DNA of 64,000 bases from Megascapheus bottae (GCA_024803745.1 JANJXV010000004.1:43898858-43962857); one strand, 5' to 3'; positions 1 to 12,524 are shown, counted from the first letter of the stretch. Made by a program: numbers and translations. The notes: generated by a model not told the origin, from the letters alone.

Positions 1-1110
1 CCAGATTTGTTTAAAAACTCATTTAAAAGAAACCTAGAAAAACAATCATTGAAAAAGGAAGCAACTTTAGTTTAAGAAATGAACACTTTGTTGGACTAAG
101 GAAACATTATTAAAGACAAGAAGAAATTGACAATCATCTCTACACTGTCACTATATAATAGAAACTACCAGTAATAAATTAAAATAATTTATACACATTT
201 ACATAACCTAAGAGAATGATACTGCATGCTTTCATGTGTGAACAGTAACAACTCTGAACAACAAAAAACCCCAAAATCTCTGTATTCTAACAAGGTTTCA
301 ATATCATTCTGAGTTTTAGAGCTTCTAACAATATGTATATTATCTGCATTATGTAAAAAAAAACCTGAAAACAGAAGCTGGTTTTTTCTCTTTTACTCTG
401 GGCTCAAAGAAGAATTCATTTGAATTACATGTTAAGATAAAGAAAATCACATGTAATGTTACGATATATCAGCACCCTTCATATAATTCAAACTGAAGAC
501 CTTTTTAATTGGCAACTTCACATAGAAATTTATTTGTGTTAATTAAAACCCAGACTTATTTATCAATTAATAGAAGTATTCAAACACATCATCTCCATAA
601 AGTATAATTAATAAACTAAAATATTTCCCCAAAATCTCAAATTTAAAGCCACTCTTTTATAAAACAAATAACTATATATACCTTTTATGAAAGTATATTT
701 TTTTAAATCTTGCTTTCAATAAAGGTTATGTAAATATTGTATCTATCACTTCAGAGAGCCCAATTTTCTCCAAAATAATCTTTCTGACCTTTTAAAATTC
801 AGAAGATCAAACAACCATTTTTTGCTAATGCAATTTTAGAACACACTTGTTTTGATAATCTATGCTTAACAAATGAAGGGTTTGCATCAAACTCCAAGTT
901 AAACTAGCATGATGAACACAAAGTCATTAAACCTTTTGATCTGATATAATATGCATGAGTATAATTGAACTAGCATTGTTAGACTTTTGTTTTTAATTTA
1001 TATTGCCTTTTACACTAGTGAGGATAGTTTGTATATTATTGTTAAACATCAGATTGTTTTTCAATTTCTATTGATATATGTATATATGTAATTTTTAAAC
1101 CACTCTTTTA
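1..1110. other. Intron, no recognisable feature
   Basis: Strongly AT-rich sequence with short A and T runs. I recognise no gene, repeat family or structured RNA here. Confidence 0.5.
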
Positions 1111-1118
1111 TGAAGCAT

Positions 1119-1195
1119 ACATACACACACACACATATATATAGATATATGTGTGTACACATAAATATATAAGTGTGTGTTTGTGGGTGTGTTTG
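1119..1195. repeat. Imperfect (AC)n/(AT)n/(GT)n microsatellite
   Basis: Alternating AC, AT and GT dinucleotides with a few interruptions. It abuts the degenerate SINE that follows. The AC half and the GT half are mutually complementary. Confidence 0.8.
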
Positions 1196-1210
1196 TTTAT
1201 ATTTTGTGTG

Positions 1211-1422
1211 TATTGTACTGGACTTGAACTCAGACCTTCAAATTGAGGGCCGTATTTTCTCTCTTGGCTTTTTTTAATCCTTTGCTGGCACACTGTCATT
1301 TGAAGTATACCTCTAGTCTCACTGTCTCATTGGAGATGGATTCTCTACGCTCTTTCTATAATGGTGATTTTTAATTTTGATCCTCAAATTTCAGCCTCCT
1401 GAGTAATTAACCACCCATACGA
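1211..1422 (-). mobile_element. Degenerate B1-dID-type SINE
   Basis: Antisense copy: TACTGGACTTGAACTCAGA near the left end matches the reversed ID-like tail. TTTTGATCCTCAAATTTCAG and GCCTCCTGAGTA match the reversed B1 head. Diverged; the end lacks a clear duplication. Confidence 0.7.
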
Positions 1423-1430
1423 ATGGACTA

Positions 1431-2706
1431 CAGTCTTTATACAAAACTATTTTCTTTTTTTTTTAATTCACCAGTAAATTATTTAAAATACCATAGTTCA
1501 TGAGAAGCAACGTCATCTAGTCGTTATAGGTGATGACATTTGTATTTCAACCACAGATCTCAACTATGGTGCCTGTATTCCTTCACCTCAACAAGGAAAG
1601 GAGTAAAATGAACTAGTTGTAAGGATTTCAGGTTGAAAAAGGTTGTGAACTCACCTACAGTTACTTAATTTTAGTTTTTGAATAACTAAATATTATTTTC
1701 CTACTCCTGAAAATGTATGAACTCTAAACTCCAAAAACCTAGTGGAAAAAAGGGCTCTCAAAAGACAAAAGTCTAACTTACAAAAGTCAAACTTGAATAT
1801 TCAACTTTCTCTTCCTCTGTGTCCCTTTGATTTATTGCCCTTATCCCATTGGCAATCTCCCACCCCTCCTCCCTCCCCAGGGTTATTGAGTTAGGACTTT
1901 CAAGCGATACTCCAACATTGAAATATTCTCTCTTACTGACCTTGCCCTGTTTGTACATAAAATGTTCTCTCTCCTTCATGTATTGGCACAGCTCCTCTTT
2001 TAAACTTTGTTTCTAAGCTAAATGACCCTTTCCCTCTAAGGTTAAGTGCTTTTATTACCACTGTCCACTTTAAGTTCAGCATTTTACTCCTATTTCAAAA
2101 CTTAATTTTATTATGAGTTAATTTACTTCACTGTCATTATTATTAGACAAAAGCCTAAACTTTCACACCTGAATTTTGACAAGTTGGAAGGAATTATTGC
2201 TTGAAAATGTACACATTGTAACTATGATTTTTCTATTTTTTTAAACTTGACCTTATTCTGGTTAATTACTTCGTTGTCGATACAGAGATTTCCCATCACA
2301 TTTTATCCATTGGAACAGGAAAATGGTGAGCTTTTCAACTGAATCCATCTCAAAGAAAATAGACACAAACATTTCCAAAATGAATAAAAAAATAAAATAC
2401 TGCAATGTATGAGATATACAAAACTTCTTAATATTACATGCAACTTAGTAGGTTGGCTGTGGTTTTATCATTTCATGATCATAGACTTAAAGAGTGTTTG
2501 GAGACCATCTATCTTTGGCTACTTTTCAGTTTAAGTTCCAAGTAACTTAAAAATTCAAAATGTGATGCCCAGTTTTCAACTGTTAATTTTGCCATTTGTG
2601 CAAACAATCTTATTTTGTTCACTTGTTTAATTAGAATTGAGGCAGGTACTAAATAAAAATACTGCAGATTTCTTATAAGAAAGAAAAATTGATAAAATAC
2701 CTTATT
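1431..2706. other. Intron, no recognisable feature
   Basis: AT-rich intronic sequence. Short open frames occur but have no familiar motif or splice context. Confidence 0.5.
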
Positions 2707-2719
2707 TCACCCAATTTTT

Positions 2720-2976
2720 TTTTTTTTTTTTTGTGGTTCATGGGGCTTGAACTTCAGCTCAAAGCTACCACCCTACCTCTGGGCCTGGGTTTTGTTCATG
2801 AGCTTTTCAGTTCAAGGCTACCGCCCTACCCTTGAGCCACGCCCACTTCCCCCGCTATGCTATCTGGAGGTTAATTGGAGATAGGAGTCTCAGCCCAGGC
2901 TGGTTTTGAACTTTGATCCTCAGATCTCAGCCTCCTGAGTAGCTAGGATTACAGGTGTGAGCCACTGCACCCAGCA
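2720..2976 (-). mobile_element. B1-dID composite SINE, antisense, with 13 bp duplication
   Basis: A T-run (the reversed poly-A) is followed by the reversed ID-like tail (GGGGCTTGAACTTCAGCTC), then the reversed B1 head (GATCTCAGCCTCCTGAGTAG, GGATTACAGGTGTGAGCCAC). TCACCCAATTTTT flanks it at 2707-2719 and 2977-2989, giving exact ends. The middle has a duplicated tail segment (two CTCAAGGCTACC-like blocks). Confidence 0.9.
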
Positions 2977-2989
2977 TCACCCAATTTTT

Positions 2990-5299
2990 AATAAATCAGC
3001 ATGACATGGTTTTGGGTGTAATAACAAGATCCAGGTTAACATCTATACATATTAGACTTATTTAACTTAGTAAAAATTAACCTAGATTAGAACTCTTCAC
3101 ATGACTAGAAACCATTTTCTCTTAATTTAGAAACCATTTTTATAGTCTTAAGTTTTTTAAGAATCACTGGCTGCTGCCACGTGCTTTCAAACATAGATGA
3201 ACAGAGCTGGTTGATGCTAACACAGATGAGTATGAAAACATTGACTTGTTTTACTTCCATTGTAGAGCATGAGAGAGAAATACATAGCCACTTCAGTCAT
3301 AAAAGCAAATAGACACAAATGACAATGTATTTCTAGAATCTAGACTCCTAATAGTCACAAGGGTAACTTTGTTTATAAGGTGCAGAGTTCCTGTTAGTGA
3401 GTTTAGCTTGGAAATGCCACATTCAGGACCAACTATAAGAGCAGTCATACTAGGTAGGTAGTAAGGCAAATTAAACCAAAATAAAAATAGGAAAATTACT
3501 CCTGGCAGGCTAGCCAGGGCATGAACAATCTGAGCCTATTTTGTGTGCCCTGTTAAAACTAAGCTGTTCTGATATGTTGGGAACAGGCATTAAACAAAAT
3601 TCTTTTTGAAAAGCAAACAAACCTTCTACTGAGAGCATAAGAGAAGATGCCGTAAAGGAGAACTTTAGGCATTCCTGATGAAGTGAGCTTTCATAATAAA
3701 CTATGAACATGAGACATGTAATTATTACCTTATATCTGTTTCAAACTTGATGATTATACAACATCCAGCTTTTTTATCTCATTTATGATAATGAATGATC
3801 TAAGATCATCACTATTCTTAGGATTTATAAATGATTTTTTATAAAATAGTAATATTGCCAAGAGTCCACAAATGACTAGTGCCAAATCAGTCATGGAGGC
3901 CACTGGTAAGCAACATTTTAATCTCTTACTGAAATTCATTTCAATTCAATTTTTATCAACTTGCAAAGAAATAGAAAGTATATTTATATGATGAATGCAC
4001 TCCCTATTGACAATAGTATAATAATTTCTAGTTGTCCTACGCTCTAATGTTTAAGGGATTTTTCACTATTTTTCCAGGACAGAATATTCTTTCTTTCATA
4101 TTTTAGTACATTAATATCCTGCACTTCTGAGAGCAAACTCGGTAACACTGAAATACTTATAAAGATTTTCATCATAGCACACATCAGACTACAAAAACTT
4201 CATTTTATTCCAAGATAAAATCATATTTGTATTAAGGGAATTGAATACTGATTTCTATTAAAACTAAAACAAATGACTTTTTATCTGTCATCACACGAAA
4301 CCCCTAATACTGAATGGTTTAAATGCTACCATTAATTTATACACCATCCATATATATATGAAATCCTTCAAGAATTTCAAACTCATTCAAAGTCTACACT
4401 AATCCTCCAGTATTATTGTCTTATATCTTTCTATTGCCAGCCAAGTTTTAAAAGTGGAGCAAATTGAATAGAATATTTCCTCTTTTATACTTTAAGAAGT
4501 TAACTTTTTAAATCCAGGAAGAAATGATTAAACATGACAGAAGCCTCAGAAATTTTAGTGAATCATCACTAAAATATTTGAAAAAAATAAATCAAGCTCA
4601 ATGTATTAGAAGAAGAGAGAAAGAAATCTTCCTGGGTAGATTATATTTCAAAACTATTTATTTATAATTAATGTGCTCATAAAATAAATATCAATAAATA
4701 AGCCTAAAACATCTTAAGTCAAACAAATATAAAGTGATATAACTTCAGAATATGTACCATGTCCTACATACTGTTAGTTATCTTTCTAATATGTTGACCA
4801 TGAGAAAACTTCTGAAAAATGTGCCTTTGCTGCTTTCAAGTTTAGTCTGTGCTGTTACCTTTGATAAAGTTATTAGAAATCTAAAATACTGATCTCATAT
4901 TTAAGTGATATTTTACTTCATAATAAACCAAATAATTACTTCTTTTCAGTAGCCTCTCCTAGCAACATTCCATATGATTATGAGAAATTGTTCTGGGGAT
5001 GGTTTGCATTTAACTGGCAAGTAGAATTTCACCTGTGGATGTGTGCTTCATAAATTTATTCCTTAAGTCATTCTAAACAGATATTATCCAGAAAATTACT
5101 GTGACTAATATTCCATAGTTTTCACAGCTTAAGTAGGCTTAAATGATCCCTTTTAGAGAAAATAAAGAATGCTTGATATTCTTTCAGCTGATATTATACA
5201 GCATATGTTGTTATATATTACACACATATTACAAAAAATATTCCCTATTGTTCAATGTGTTAATTTTTACACTCTAAAATGCAGTTTAAGTTGGACCTC
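2990..5299. other. Intron, no recognisable feature
   Basis: AT-rich. The stretch 3490-3720 is less AT-rich than its surroundings and may be an old repeat or conserved non-coding DNA, but I cannot assign it. Confidence 0.45.
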
Positions 5300-5538
5300 T
5301 AATGACTCATCTTGTAATCCTCCCTGTTCAGGAGGCTCAGATCTAAGGACATAGGTTTGAAACAAACCCCAGTGGGAAAGTCCATGAGACTCTTATTTCC
5401 AATTAACCACTGGAAAACCAGAAGTAATGCTGTGTCTCAAAGTGGTAAAGTGCTAGCCTTGAGCCTTGAGCTCAGGGACAGCACCCAGGGCCTGAGTTTA
5501 AGCTGTATGCATACTCCTCCTCTACCAACAAACACAAA
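5300..5538 (+). mobile_element. B1-dID composite SINE
   Basis: Head CTTGTAATCCTCCCTGTTCA and GGAGGCTCAGATCTAAGGA, middle GGGAAAGTCCATGAGACTCT, tail GTGCTAGCCTTGAGC and GAGCTCAGGGACAGCACCC. Moderately diverged. Confidence 0.88.
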
Positions 5539-5539
5539 G

Positions 5540-6895
5540 TAGTTCTCCATGCATTAGAATATAAGACATACATTGTAATATGGAATTATTTAATTGGAAA
5601 TATCTTACTTAAAATTTGAATTTTAATTATATATGCAATTCAACAGTACATACTTGCTTAACATAGGCAAAGGTCTGGATATGATTCCTAGCTTGCCAAA
5701 ACTTAATTATCAATAATAATAGTAATAATAATAATAAGTTTCAATAGTAGTAGTTTCTAAGAAGAGAAATCCCTTGATACAGTTTACTCTAGTTATCTTC
5801 CAAATTATTAATGAGCAGGACATTAATTAAGGTAGTGTTTTCTATGCTCAGATGTTTAAGACTGGATAATGTAAAATGATATGGTGATATTTTCAAGTTG
5901 GATGGAGTTAACCAAAGTTAGGAAAGAATGGAAGACACAAAACACTCAGGAAACACTAGTGTATGAACAAAAGGCACAATTAAAAACCTAGAATGGCAAT
6001 TTTCTATAAAAGAAATGCAATATGATATAAGTAGATTTGATCCAATTAAACACATCACCAGGCTTCAGAATTAACAGACATGTATACCCACATTAACTGA
6101 TAAATAAACATTGTGGCTATCTATTAGCCATTAGCACTATGTTTACACTGTACATTTCGAAACACTTCCATATCTCCAAATAGTAACGTCAATAGTTTGT
6201 TCATTCAACCATCATCAGGAAGTTTTGATTCTCTTATCCACATCTCCTTTTAGGCAAGATTTCTCAAACTTTACTCCTCTAGTGCTCTTAGATTAAAACT
6301 TGGCAACAAGTCCTATTCCTTTCCATTCAGTTCTAAACTCTTCTACCTAATATTGAAGGCTTCAATAAGCTGTTAGTTCATCATGGTCTCTACAAAGCTC
6401 TAAGAATATATTATAATTTATTTAATTAAAACAATAAAGCTCATGTGTGATATTCATACCAGCACTTTTACTTCCCTGATGAAATATTTTCTATTAGAGG
6501 CAATTAGTTCATATCCTGCTTATATATTAAAATCAACTTTACTTGCATGATAAGTTCTTTAGCAGGAGAGGAAATGCTCTATTTTATTTAACATCTTTTT
6601 ATTTTTATTTTATCTAAATTTTATCTCTATTACTCTTAACATTTTCTTCATGTTTTAAAGTCTAATTTACTTACTTTTTGTGATAATAAACTTTTTAAAG
6701 GGAAGGAATATGTTATTTTATTTTATATTTCTTCCAGCATAAGAAAAATACTGAGTACAGAAGTGATCAGTAATAGTTTTACATTATTTAGCTGGTATAT
6801 AAAAATGCAATCCTTTCTTTCCAGAAGATCCTCTGAGTATAATTAAGAATAAATAATAACAATGGATATAGAAGATTCAGAAGAGGATAACTTTC
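5540..6895. other. Intron with a short (AAT)n tract
   Basis: AT-rich; an (ATA)n/(AAT)n run lies at about 5711-5737. Nothing else identified. Confidence 0.5.
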
Positions 6896-7019
6896 TCAAG
6901 GCTAGTGCTTGAGCCACAGCACCACTTCTGGTGTTTTTGGTCTTATGCAGAGGAATCTAACCCAGGGCTTTGTGCATGGTAGGCAAGCAGTCTACCAATT
7001 AGCCACACTCTCTATCTTA
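6896..7019 (-). mobile_element. ID-dimer SINE fragment, antisense
   Basis: CTTGAGCCACAGCACCACTT, then ATCTAACCCAGGGCTTTGTG and GCATGGTAGGCAAGCAGTCT, are the reversed complement of the tRNA/ID-like unit. Truncated relative to the dimer at 9173-9369. Confidence 0.8.
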
Positions 7020-7132
7020 GTAAGTAATTACTATCATAATATTGCTTTTCAAAAAATAATACACAGAAATATCTTAATTATCCTACAGAAACATGGTCGT
7101 TTGTTCAAGTACTATAAAAATGTGTCTGTTCT

Positions 7133-7226
7133 ACATGAGAAAGGGTAGCAATGTTTGTGAAGTAATGCACCTTTTATCTGGCTAATATAATGTAACCCTT
7201 CTATTAATTACAATAAAATATATTTT
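7133..7226 (+). mobile_element. 94 bp L1 3' tail insertion with 16 bp duplication
   Basis: Only the last part of an L1 3'UTR is present: GTAATGCACCTTTTATCTGG, TAATGTAACCCTTCTATTAA, then an A-rich end. The same end appears in the full-length L1 near 33050. AAAATGTGTCTGTTCT flanks it at 7117-7132 and 7227-7242. The host DNA reads through on both sides, so this is a complete, extremely 5'-truncated insertion. Confidence 0.9.
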
Positions 7227-7242
7227 AAAATGTGTCTGTTCT

Positions 7243-8315
7243 TTATTTCCCATCTTATGAGGCAAGGAGAGCATATTCATCACAACAGCTAGTCAATATT
7301 TAACACTTAGGAAAAGCAGCATTTGTCTTCATTTCCTGTGTTCCCTTGTCTACTTGTCATGTTTGTAATCTCCTTTCTGAACATAATTACTTCCTAAACT
7401 AATGGAATGGAATAAATATTGTTTCTTTGTATAACAACACATACTCAGAATCATATTTTTATCCAATCAAATCTTTCCCTACACAATAAACAAAAATGCC
7501 TAGATAAATGTCAGCATACAAAAATATGTAGTTAAAAATAAACATTTCATTAAGTAAGAATTTCCTCAGAGAAATGCTTGGGGAGTTCTACAATATAGTT
7601 GGTTTATAAACTCCATCTAATAGATACATTTCCTCTAGCACATATAATAATAATTAGAACTTCACACAACTGTTGGGTAGACAGCCACCATGAAAACAGG
7701 ATAAAAAGATGGGTGAAAGATATTTTCTGGTGGAAGAAAGAAGAAAAAGAAGAAGAAAGGAAAAAAAAGAAATTAGATGTGGTGAATGGACATTCCAAGA
7801 AACAACAAATCCCCTCTGAAATGCAGGAGTAGGAACAATACTCTCTAGCCCTGTTAGCAGAATCTTGGCTAGGAATGAAAGCATTACTTCTTAAAGTGAA
7901 GGGAGAGAAGGGAGTCATATTCATTATTCAACCTTTTCAAGCTCAGCTTTCCTATCACCGCTAATCATTGTTGATAACATGATCTCCAGCAAGAATTAAA
8001 GACCAGAGTGTGTAAATACTGGAAACTGACAGGGATGGAAAACTGGTTGGCATCCTTGGAAATGCTATGTACTGAAGTTTAGGTAGCCTGCTGAAATTAT
8101 AATAATAATAAGAGTAATAGTAATAATAATTAGCAAACAGAATCATAATAGTAATACAACTTTTCAAAACCTACTTTTTGCTACACTTCCTGACATTATC
8201 TGAAGTGCCTAAAGTGCTTATACAAGTGAATTAGAAACCCAGAGTATTATAAAATTAATAGGGATAAAACACATCACTGCATGTAATCTTGTCTATGATG
8301 TGGCTTTCTCTCCGC
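7243..8315. other. Intron with purine-rich and (AAT)n patches
   Basis: A purine-rich stretch at about 7735-7775 and an (AAT)n run at 8096-8131. The overlapping open frames here reflect base composition and carry no motif. Confidence 0.5.
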
Positions 8316-8326
8316 CACCCCCCCTT

Positions 8327-8382
8327 TCTGTGTGTCTGTGTGTCTGTCTGTCTGTCTGTCTTTCTCTCTCTCTCTCTCTCTC
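8327..8382. repeat. (TGTC)n-(TC)n microsatellite
   Basis: Tetranucleotide TGTC repeats grade into a pure (TC)n run, preceded by a C-run. Confidence 0.9.
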
Positions 8383-8384
8383 GG

Positions 8385-9164
8385 ATGATGGATGATAAAA
8401 TAAAGCACTGTTTTTTATTCTCTTAATATGACTCCCACCATGAAAACAAAGAATCCTTTGTGGAGAGCTTGGTTGAGACTATTTGAATTATTTTAAAGGT
8501 CAGATTCAATATGCTTGGGAATGAGGGCTTCTATTGATCAGAAGGAGATGAGAGAGGAGGAAGGGAAGTGCTAAAACTATTTAATTGCATAAAATACAAA
8601 TATCCTATTCAAATATCTAGACAAACAAATTAAATTGTTTTAGTTAATTGCTCATAAATTTAAAGGATGTGTAGTATAACTCAACTGTCCCTAATAAAAC
8701 AGGTTGAAACTGTAACAAACTCAAGAAAACTATTAATAGAAGGAAAGGAAAGATTATGTTAGAATCTACTTATTGGCCTAAAACAGCCAATAAACTAAAA
8801 TGAAGTATTCTGTATTACACTGTATAGTATATGGAACTCTAAATTTATGCTGTCTTAAAGGTTAAATACTTTCAAAGAGCTTCTAAAGGAAGAAGAGGAC
8901 ACAAATTAGAAGCCATAAACCAAAACTAATAAACTAATAAAATAAACCCTAAGTAACAGATTTCCTCTGAGAACTTCTAAGCCCATTTTTAGGTATATGT
9001 GTTAACATCCTACAAATTCAAGATTTTAAACTTCGAGCTTTGCTAATTATAAGTGGTAAAGTTCACTTAAGGCCTACAATAGGTTGGAAAAATCTTGCCT
9101 TCCTGTTGTATGTGATGTGTTCTCTGTTGCTGGTACCTTGGTTTCTATTCTCTGATTAAAAATT
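8385..9164. other. Intron, no recognisable feature
   Basis: AT-rich; nothing identified. Confidence 0.5.
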
Positions 9165-9172
9165 AGTCTGGG

Positions 9173-9369
9173 GGGCCGGGAGTTTGGCCTAGTGGTAGAG
9201 TGCTTGCCTAGCATGCACGAAGACCCGGGTTCGATCCCTCGGTACCACATACTTAGAAAAAGCCAAAAGTGGGGCTGAGGCTCAAGTGGTAGAGCTCTAG
9301 CCTTGAGAAAAATCCAAGGGCAGTCCTCAGGCCCTGAGCTTAAGCCCAGGCCTGGCAAAAAAAAAAAAA
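9173..9369 (+). mobile_element. ID-dimer SINE with intact-looking pol III promoter boxes
   Basis: First unit: A box TGGCCTAGTGG at 9185-9195 and B box GGTTCGATCCC at 9228-9238, as in tRNA-Ala-derived ID elements. Second unit: GGGCTGAGGCTCAAGTGGTA and CTCAGGCCCTGAGCTTAAGC, followed by poly-A. AGTCTGGG flanks it at 9165-9172 and 9370-9377. It is one of the least diverged SINEs in the window. A long minus-strand open frame over it is only reversed SINE. Confidence 0.9.
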
Positions 9370-9377
9370 AGTCTGGG

Positions 9378-10384
9378 TCATTTTGCTTTTTTGTTCTTTT
9401 CTGCATTTACATGAGTTTCTCCTGATTATTTGTTAAGCATTTTAATATCAAATAGGGACGAATATTTTTACATATTATTCCATTTGAAATAGTATGTGCT
9501 CTCTTTATTAGTCATATAATTCAGTTTACAAGTCACAATGCGCCTAGCAATATTCATATACCATTCTTGTCATTTCTGAAAACTAATCTGCCTATGTGAA
9601 AATTCTGCTAGAACTTAAAATTTTATTTTAGTAAGTAGGATAATCAAAATTCCAAAGTCTAATTTAAACACTATGCAGAATATTTCAATTCTGCATCATC
9701 TTTACATAGCTAACATTTATTTAAACTTAGACTTTCAAATCATCCAGATGATCTTCAGAATTGTATCCAGCAATTCAATTGCCTTTACTTTAAAAGGCAT
9801 TTCATCCTTTTTACATTGTTTTCATAACTTTTATCATTTGGCAGTCTTGCTCATGAAGCTTCATCTATTGTTTCTATTTGGATAGCCATGCAACAAGTGC
9901 TTTCTTTTTAAAATAATAAATGAGGAAAACAGTAATTTAAGCAATTGTATGTGAAACTAACACATTCTAATATAGGCTAATATCTTCTAGGTTTGTAAAC
10001 CCAAGTATCAGTAGGTAAGAGGTAAGGAACAGAGCTAAAATTATAAATAAATTCACTATTATATTCATATAGTCTTTAAACATAGACAAACATGAATAGA
10101 ATCACATCATTTGTAGGCTGTGCTTGATACTGAAATGCCAGCCATGTCTTTTCAGCCTTCTTTGTGAGTCTGTGCAGATTTGTTCCCTTATGGGGACTCT
10201 AGTTTCATCTGTGTGACTTTTACCCTTCTGTCTCTGGATACACTGCTTTGCTAGTACTTAGGATCTTCCTATGCACATTTGTTCTTTGCAATACTAAATA
10301 AAATATCTCCTATTTAGATGGTATATACATTAAATTGGTATTTTTTCGCATTGCTTAGAATGAATTTTCAAATTTTTAGGAGTA
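9378..10384. other. Intron, no recognisable feature
   Basis: AT-rich; nothing identified. Confidence 0.5.
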
Positions 10385-10770
10385 AATGATTTTACTCCCC
10401 AAAGGGCATCTGAGCCAATTCCCTATCTTGGCTAATGAGTACTGCTGTACAGTGGTCCTGGTGGATTTACAGTCTTCTGGTTTGTGATCCTTGGGATAGA
10501 TGCCCAGGAATGTCATTGCTAGATCATAGGGTGGTGGTTTGTTTCTTCTTTCTTCTCTTTATCTCTTTTTTTTTTTTTGAGGAACCTCCTTATTGCTCTC
10601 CAAAGTAGTTGAAAGCATTAACCTTTGTGCTAAAAGTGTATTAGACTACCTCTGCCCACATCCAAATCAGTATCTGTTATTATATATGTTCTTGATGATG
10701 GCCATTATAACTCAGATAAGGTGGAATGTCAGTGTAGTTTTGATTTGAATTCCATTTATGGCCAAATAGG
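10385..10770 (-). mobile_element. Inverted 5' segment of a twin-primed L1
   Basis: Reads as the reverse complement of the L1 ORF2 end. Landmarks on the plus strand are GATAGATGCCCAGGAATGTC, GAGGAACCTCCTTATTGCTC and GATGATGGCCATTATAACTC. It sits head-on against the forward segment that follows. Confidence 0.8.
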
Positions 10771-11130
10771 TTGAACATTTCTTACAATGGAATTTTACTG
10801 TTACATAAGACAAAATGATTTTTCATCATTTGCAAAGAAATAGGACTTGGAAAATATGTAAGATGAAGTAAATAAGGCCCAGAGACACAAAAGTTGCATC
10901 GCTTCTCCAATTTGTGGAAGCTAGAATTGATTCGTAGATGCATAATCTCTTGGGTGGTATATAAGCGGACATAAATGTATTAATTGAATTACAGTGGATT
11001 TAGAGGAGTAGTTATACAATATATGATATTTAAATGAACAAAATAAACATCAGAAAACTGATAGAGTTGGGATAGGATCAAGGAGAAAGGAGAAGACAAA
11101 AGAAGATACGGAGGAGAAAGAAGAAATTTA
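10771..11130 (+). mobile_element. Forward 3' segment of the same L1
   Basis: ACAATGGAATTTTACTGTTA, TGATTTTTCATCATTTGCAA, GACTTGGAAAATATGTAAGA and CAATTTGTGGAAGCTAGAAT match the ORF2 end and 3'UTR start of rodent L1 in the sense direction. The right end is uncertain because the 3'UTR is diverged. Confidence 0.75.
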
Positions 11131-12315
11131 ACGTATATCGTATAAAAATTAAGTGAGGGAAGTGATAGGTTGAGAGGGATAGGTGAGAATCATGAGCATG
11201 ACCACATTGATCACTGCTTTGTTGAATGGCAATCAACACCTTAATATCAGGGCAATAAGTAGTTGTAGAGAGACTATTATTATAGATTAATAGGTATGTT
11301 CCATGGCAAAAAACATTGAGGAACAAATTCACTTGTCTTCTTTATTTGTAGAGCCTCCATTTATTATTTGTATTCTTATCCTAAGGGGAGAAAGTATTAC
11401 CAAGTCCTCCTGACATTTTATGACTATGGAGTTCTTTTCCAACCTAGAAATCGTTTGCCATCTGAGGTCCTGAAATATGTCCTAATATATACTGAATTGT
11501 TTATATTGTATAAGCATTATGGAGACAACACAGGAAGAAGTGACATCTATGAAGATTTGTTGTACAGATAAACTGGCATGCCCTTTTAATTGAAGCCCCT
11601 GTTTGCCTAGTCCTAGACTATATTCTTGAGGTACAACTATGTTGCCAATTGTTGGCAAAATACTAATGAATTACCATATAATATCTTAAGTGATGTTATA
11701 AAATTCAACTATTCAATGCTATAAATAACTATTTATAATGTGAAACATCTCAATATACTAATTTTAGACCTTCCCATTTATGAACTATTCAGTCAGGTTT
11801 CCCGTTAGCAAGTGAACTTACTTTAAGTTGCTAATGGTCTTTTGGAGGACCAAAATAATTGTGCATAATAATGGTACTGAAAGATTTTAGAAAATCCTTT
11901 TCAATAAGAATTTAGTTTTTGACATTAGAAACAAGCTCAATAATTCAGAACACATTAGTATCCACAATGATTCATCCCTTAAGATGATCATGTAGCTAAA
12001 TACCTAATTTATTTTTTCTTCGAGACATATTCATACTAATTTAACCTTCAACTTCTATGAAAATTACCTAAATATCAAATTATATTTGTAATCCTGAGGA
12101 TAAATTAGCAACTATTAATGCTTTAAAAATAATACAAATATCTGAAATTCCTTGACAACAACAACAAACTCCACCCCTTTCCATTGCTATCAGGCCTGCA
12201 CCTTATAAACTTCTACATATTCTTCTCATCCATTCCACCCAGCTTTGTAAACACATTCTACCTGAACAATTGCTTATTCACACTCACCTACTGTTACTCT
12301 CTCTTGTTTTATATA
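11131..12315. other. Intron, possible further L1 3'UTR then unassigned
   Basis: The first 200 bp may still be L1 3'UTR. A 67-codon plus-strand frame at 11368-11571 has no recognised motif. The rest is AT-rich. Confidence 0.4.
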
Positions 12316-12320
12316 TGGCA

Positions 12321-12360
12321 GATGGATAGACAGACGGACAGACAGACAGACAGATGACAG
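12321..12360. repeat. (GACA)n/(GATA)n tetranucleotide repeat
   Basis: GACA units with GATG, GATA and GACG variants. A purine-rich tract (12400-12520) follows on the plus strand. Confidence 0.85.
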
Positions 12361-12524
12361 GTAGATGTGGTAGATAATATGGATATATGATAGAGAGATA
12401 AAATGAAAGATTTGTGATAAAAGAAGGGAAATGAAATAAAGGGCAGCAATAAAAGGAAAATGAGGAGAAAAAAGGACAAAGTAGGAGAGAAGGAGGAAGG
12501 AAGAAAGGGCATGAGAGGTATGAC

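Noticed and set aside
7599..7924. Overlapping frames on both strands of about 77-106 codons
   Set aside because: Caused by a purine/pyrimidine-skewed stretch with low complexity.
9173..9250. tRNA gene
   Set aside because: A and B boxes are present, but they belong to a tRNA-derived SINE followed by a second unit and poly-A. No cloverleaf with anticodon arm is supported.
9074..9406. 110-codon minus-strand frame
   Set aside because: Almost entirely the reverse of an ID-dimer SINE; the same peptide style recurs at 60717-60974 and 38765-39049.
11368..11571. 67-codon plus-strand frame
   Set aside because: No familiar domain, no splice or promoter context, within intronic DNA. Length is ordinary for chance.
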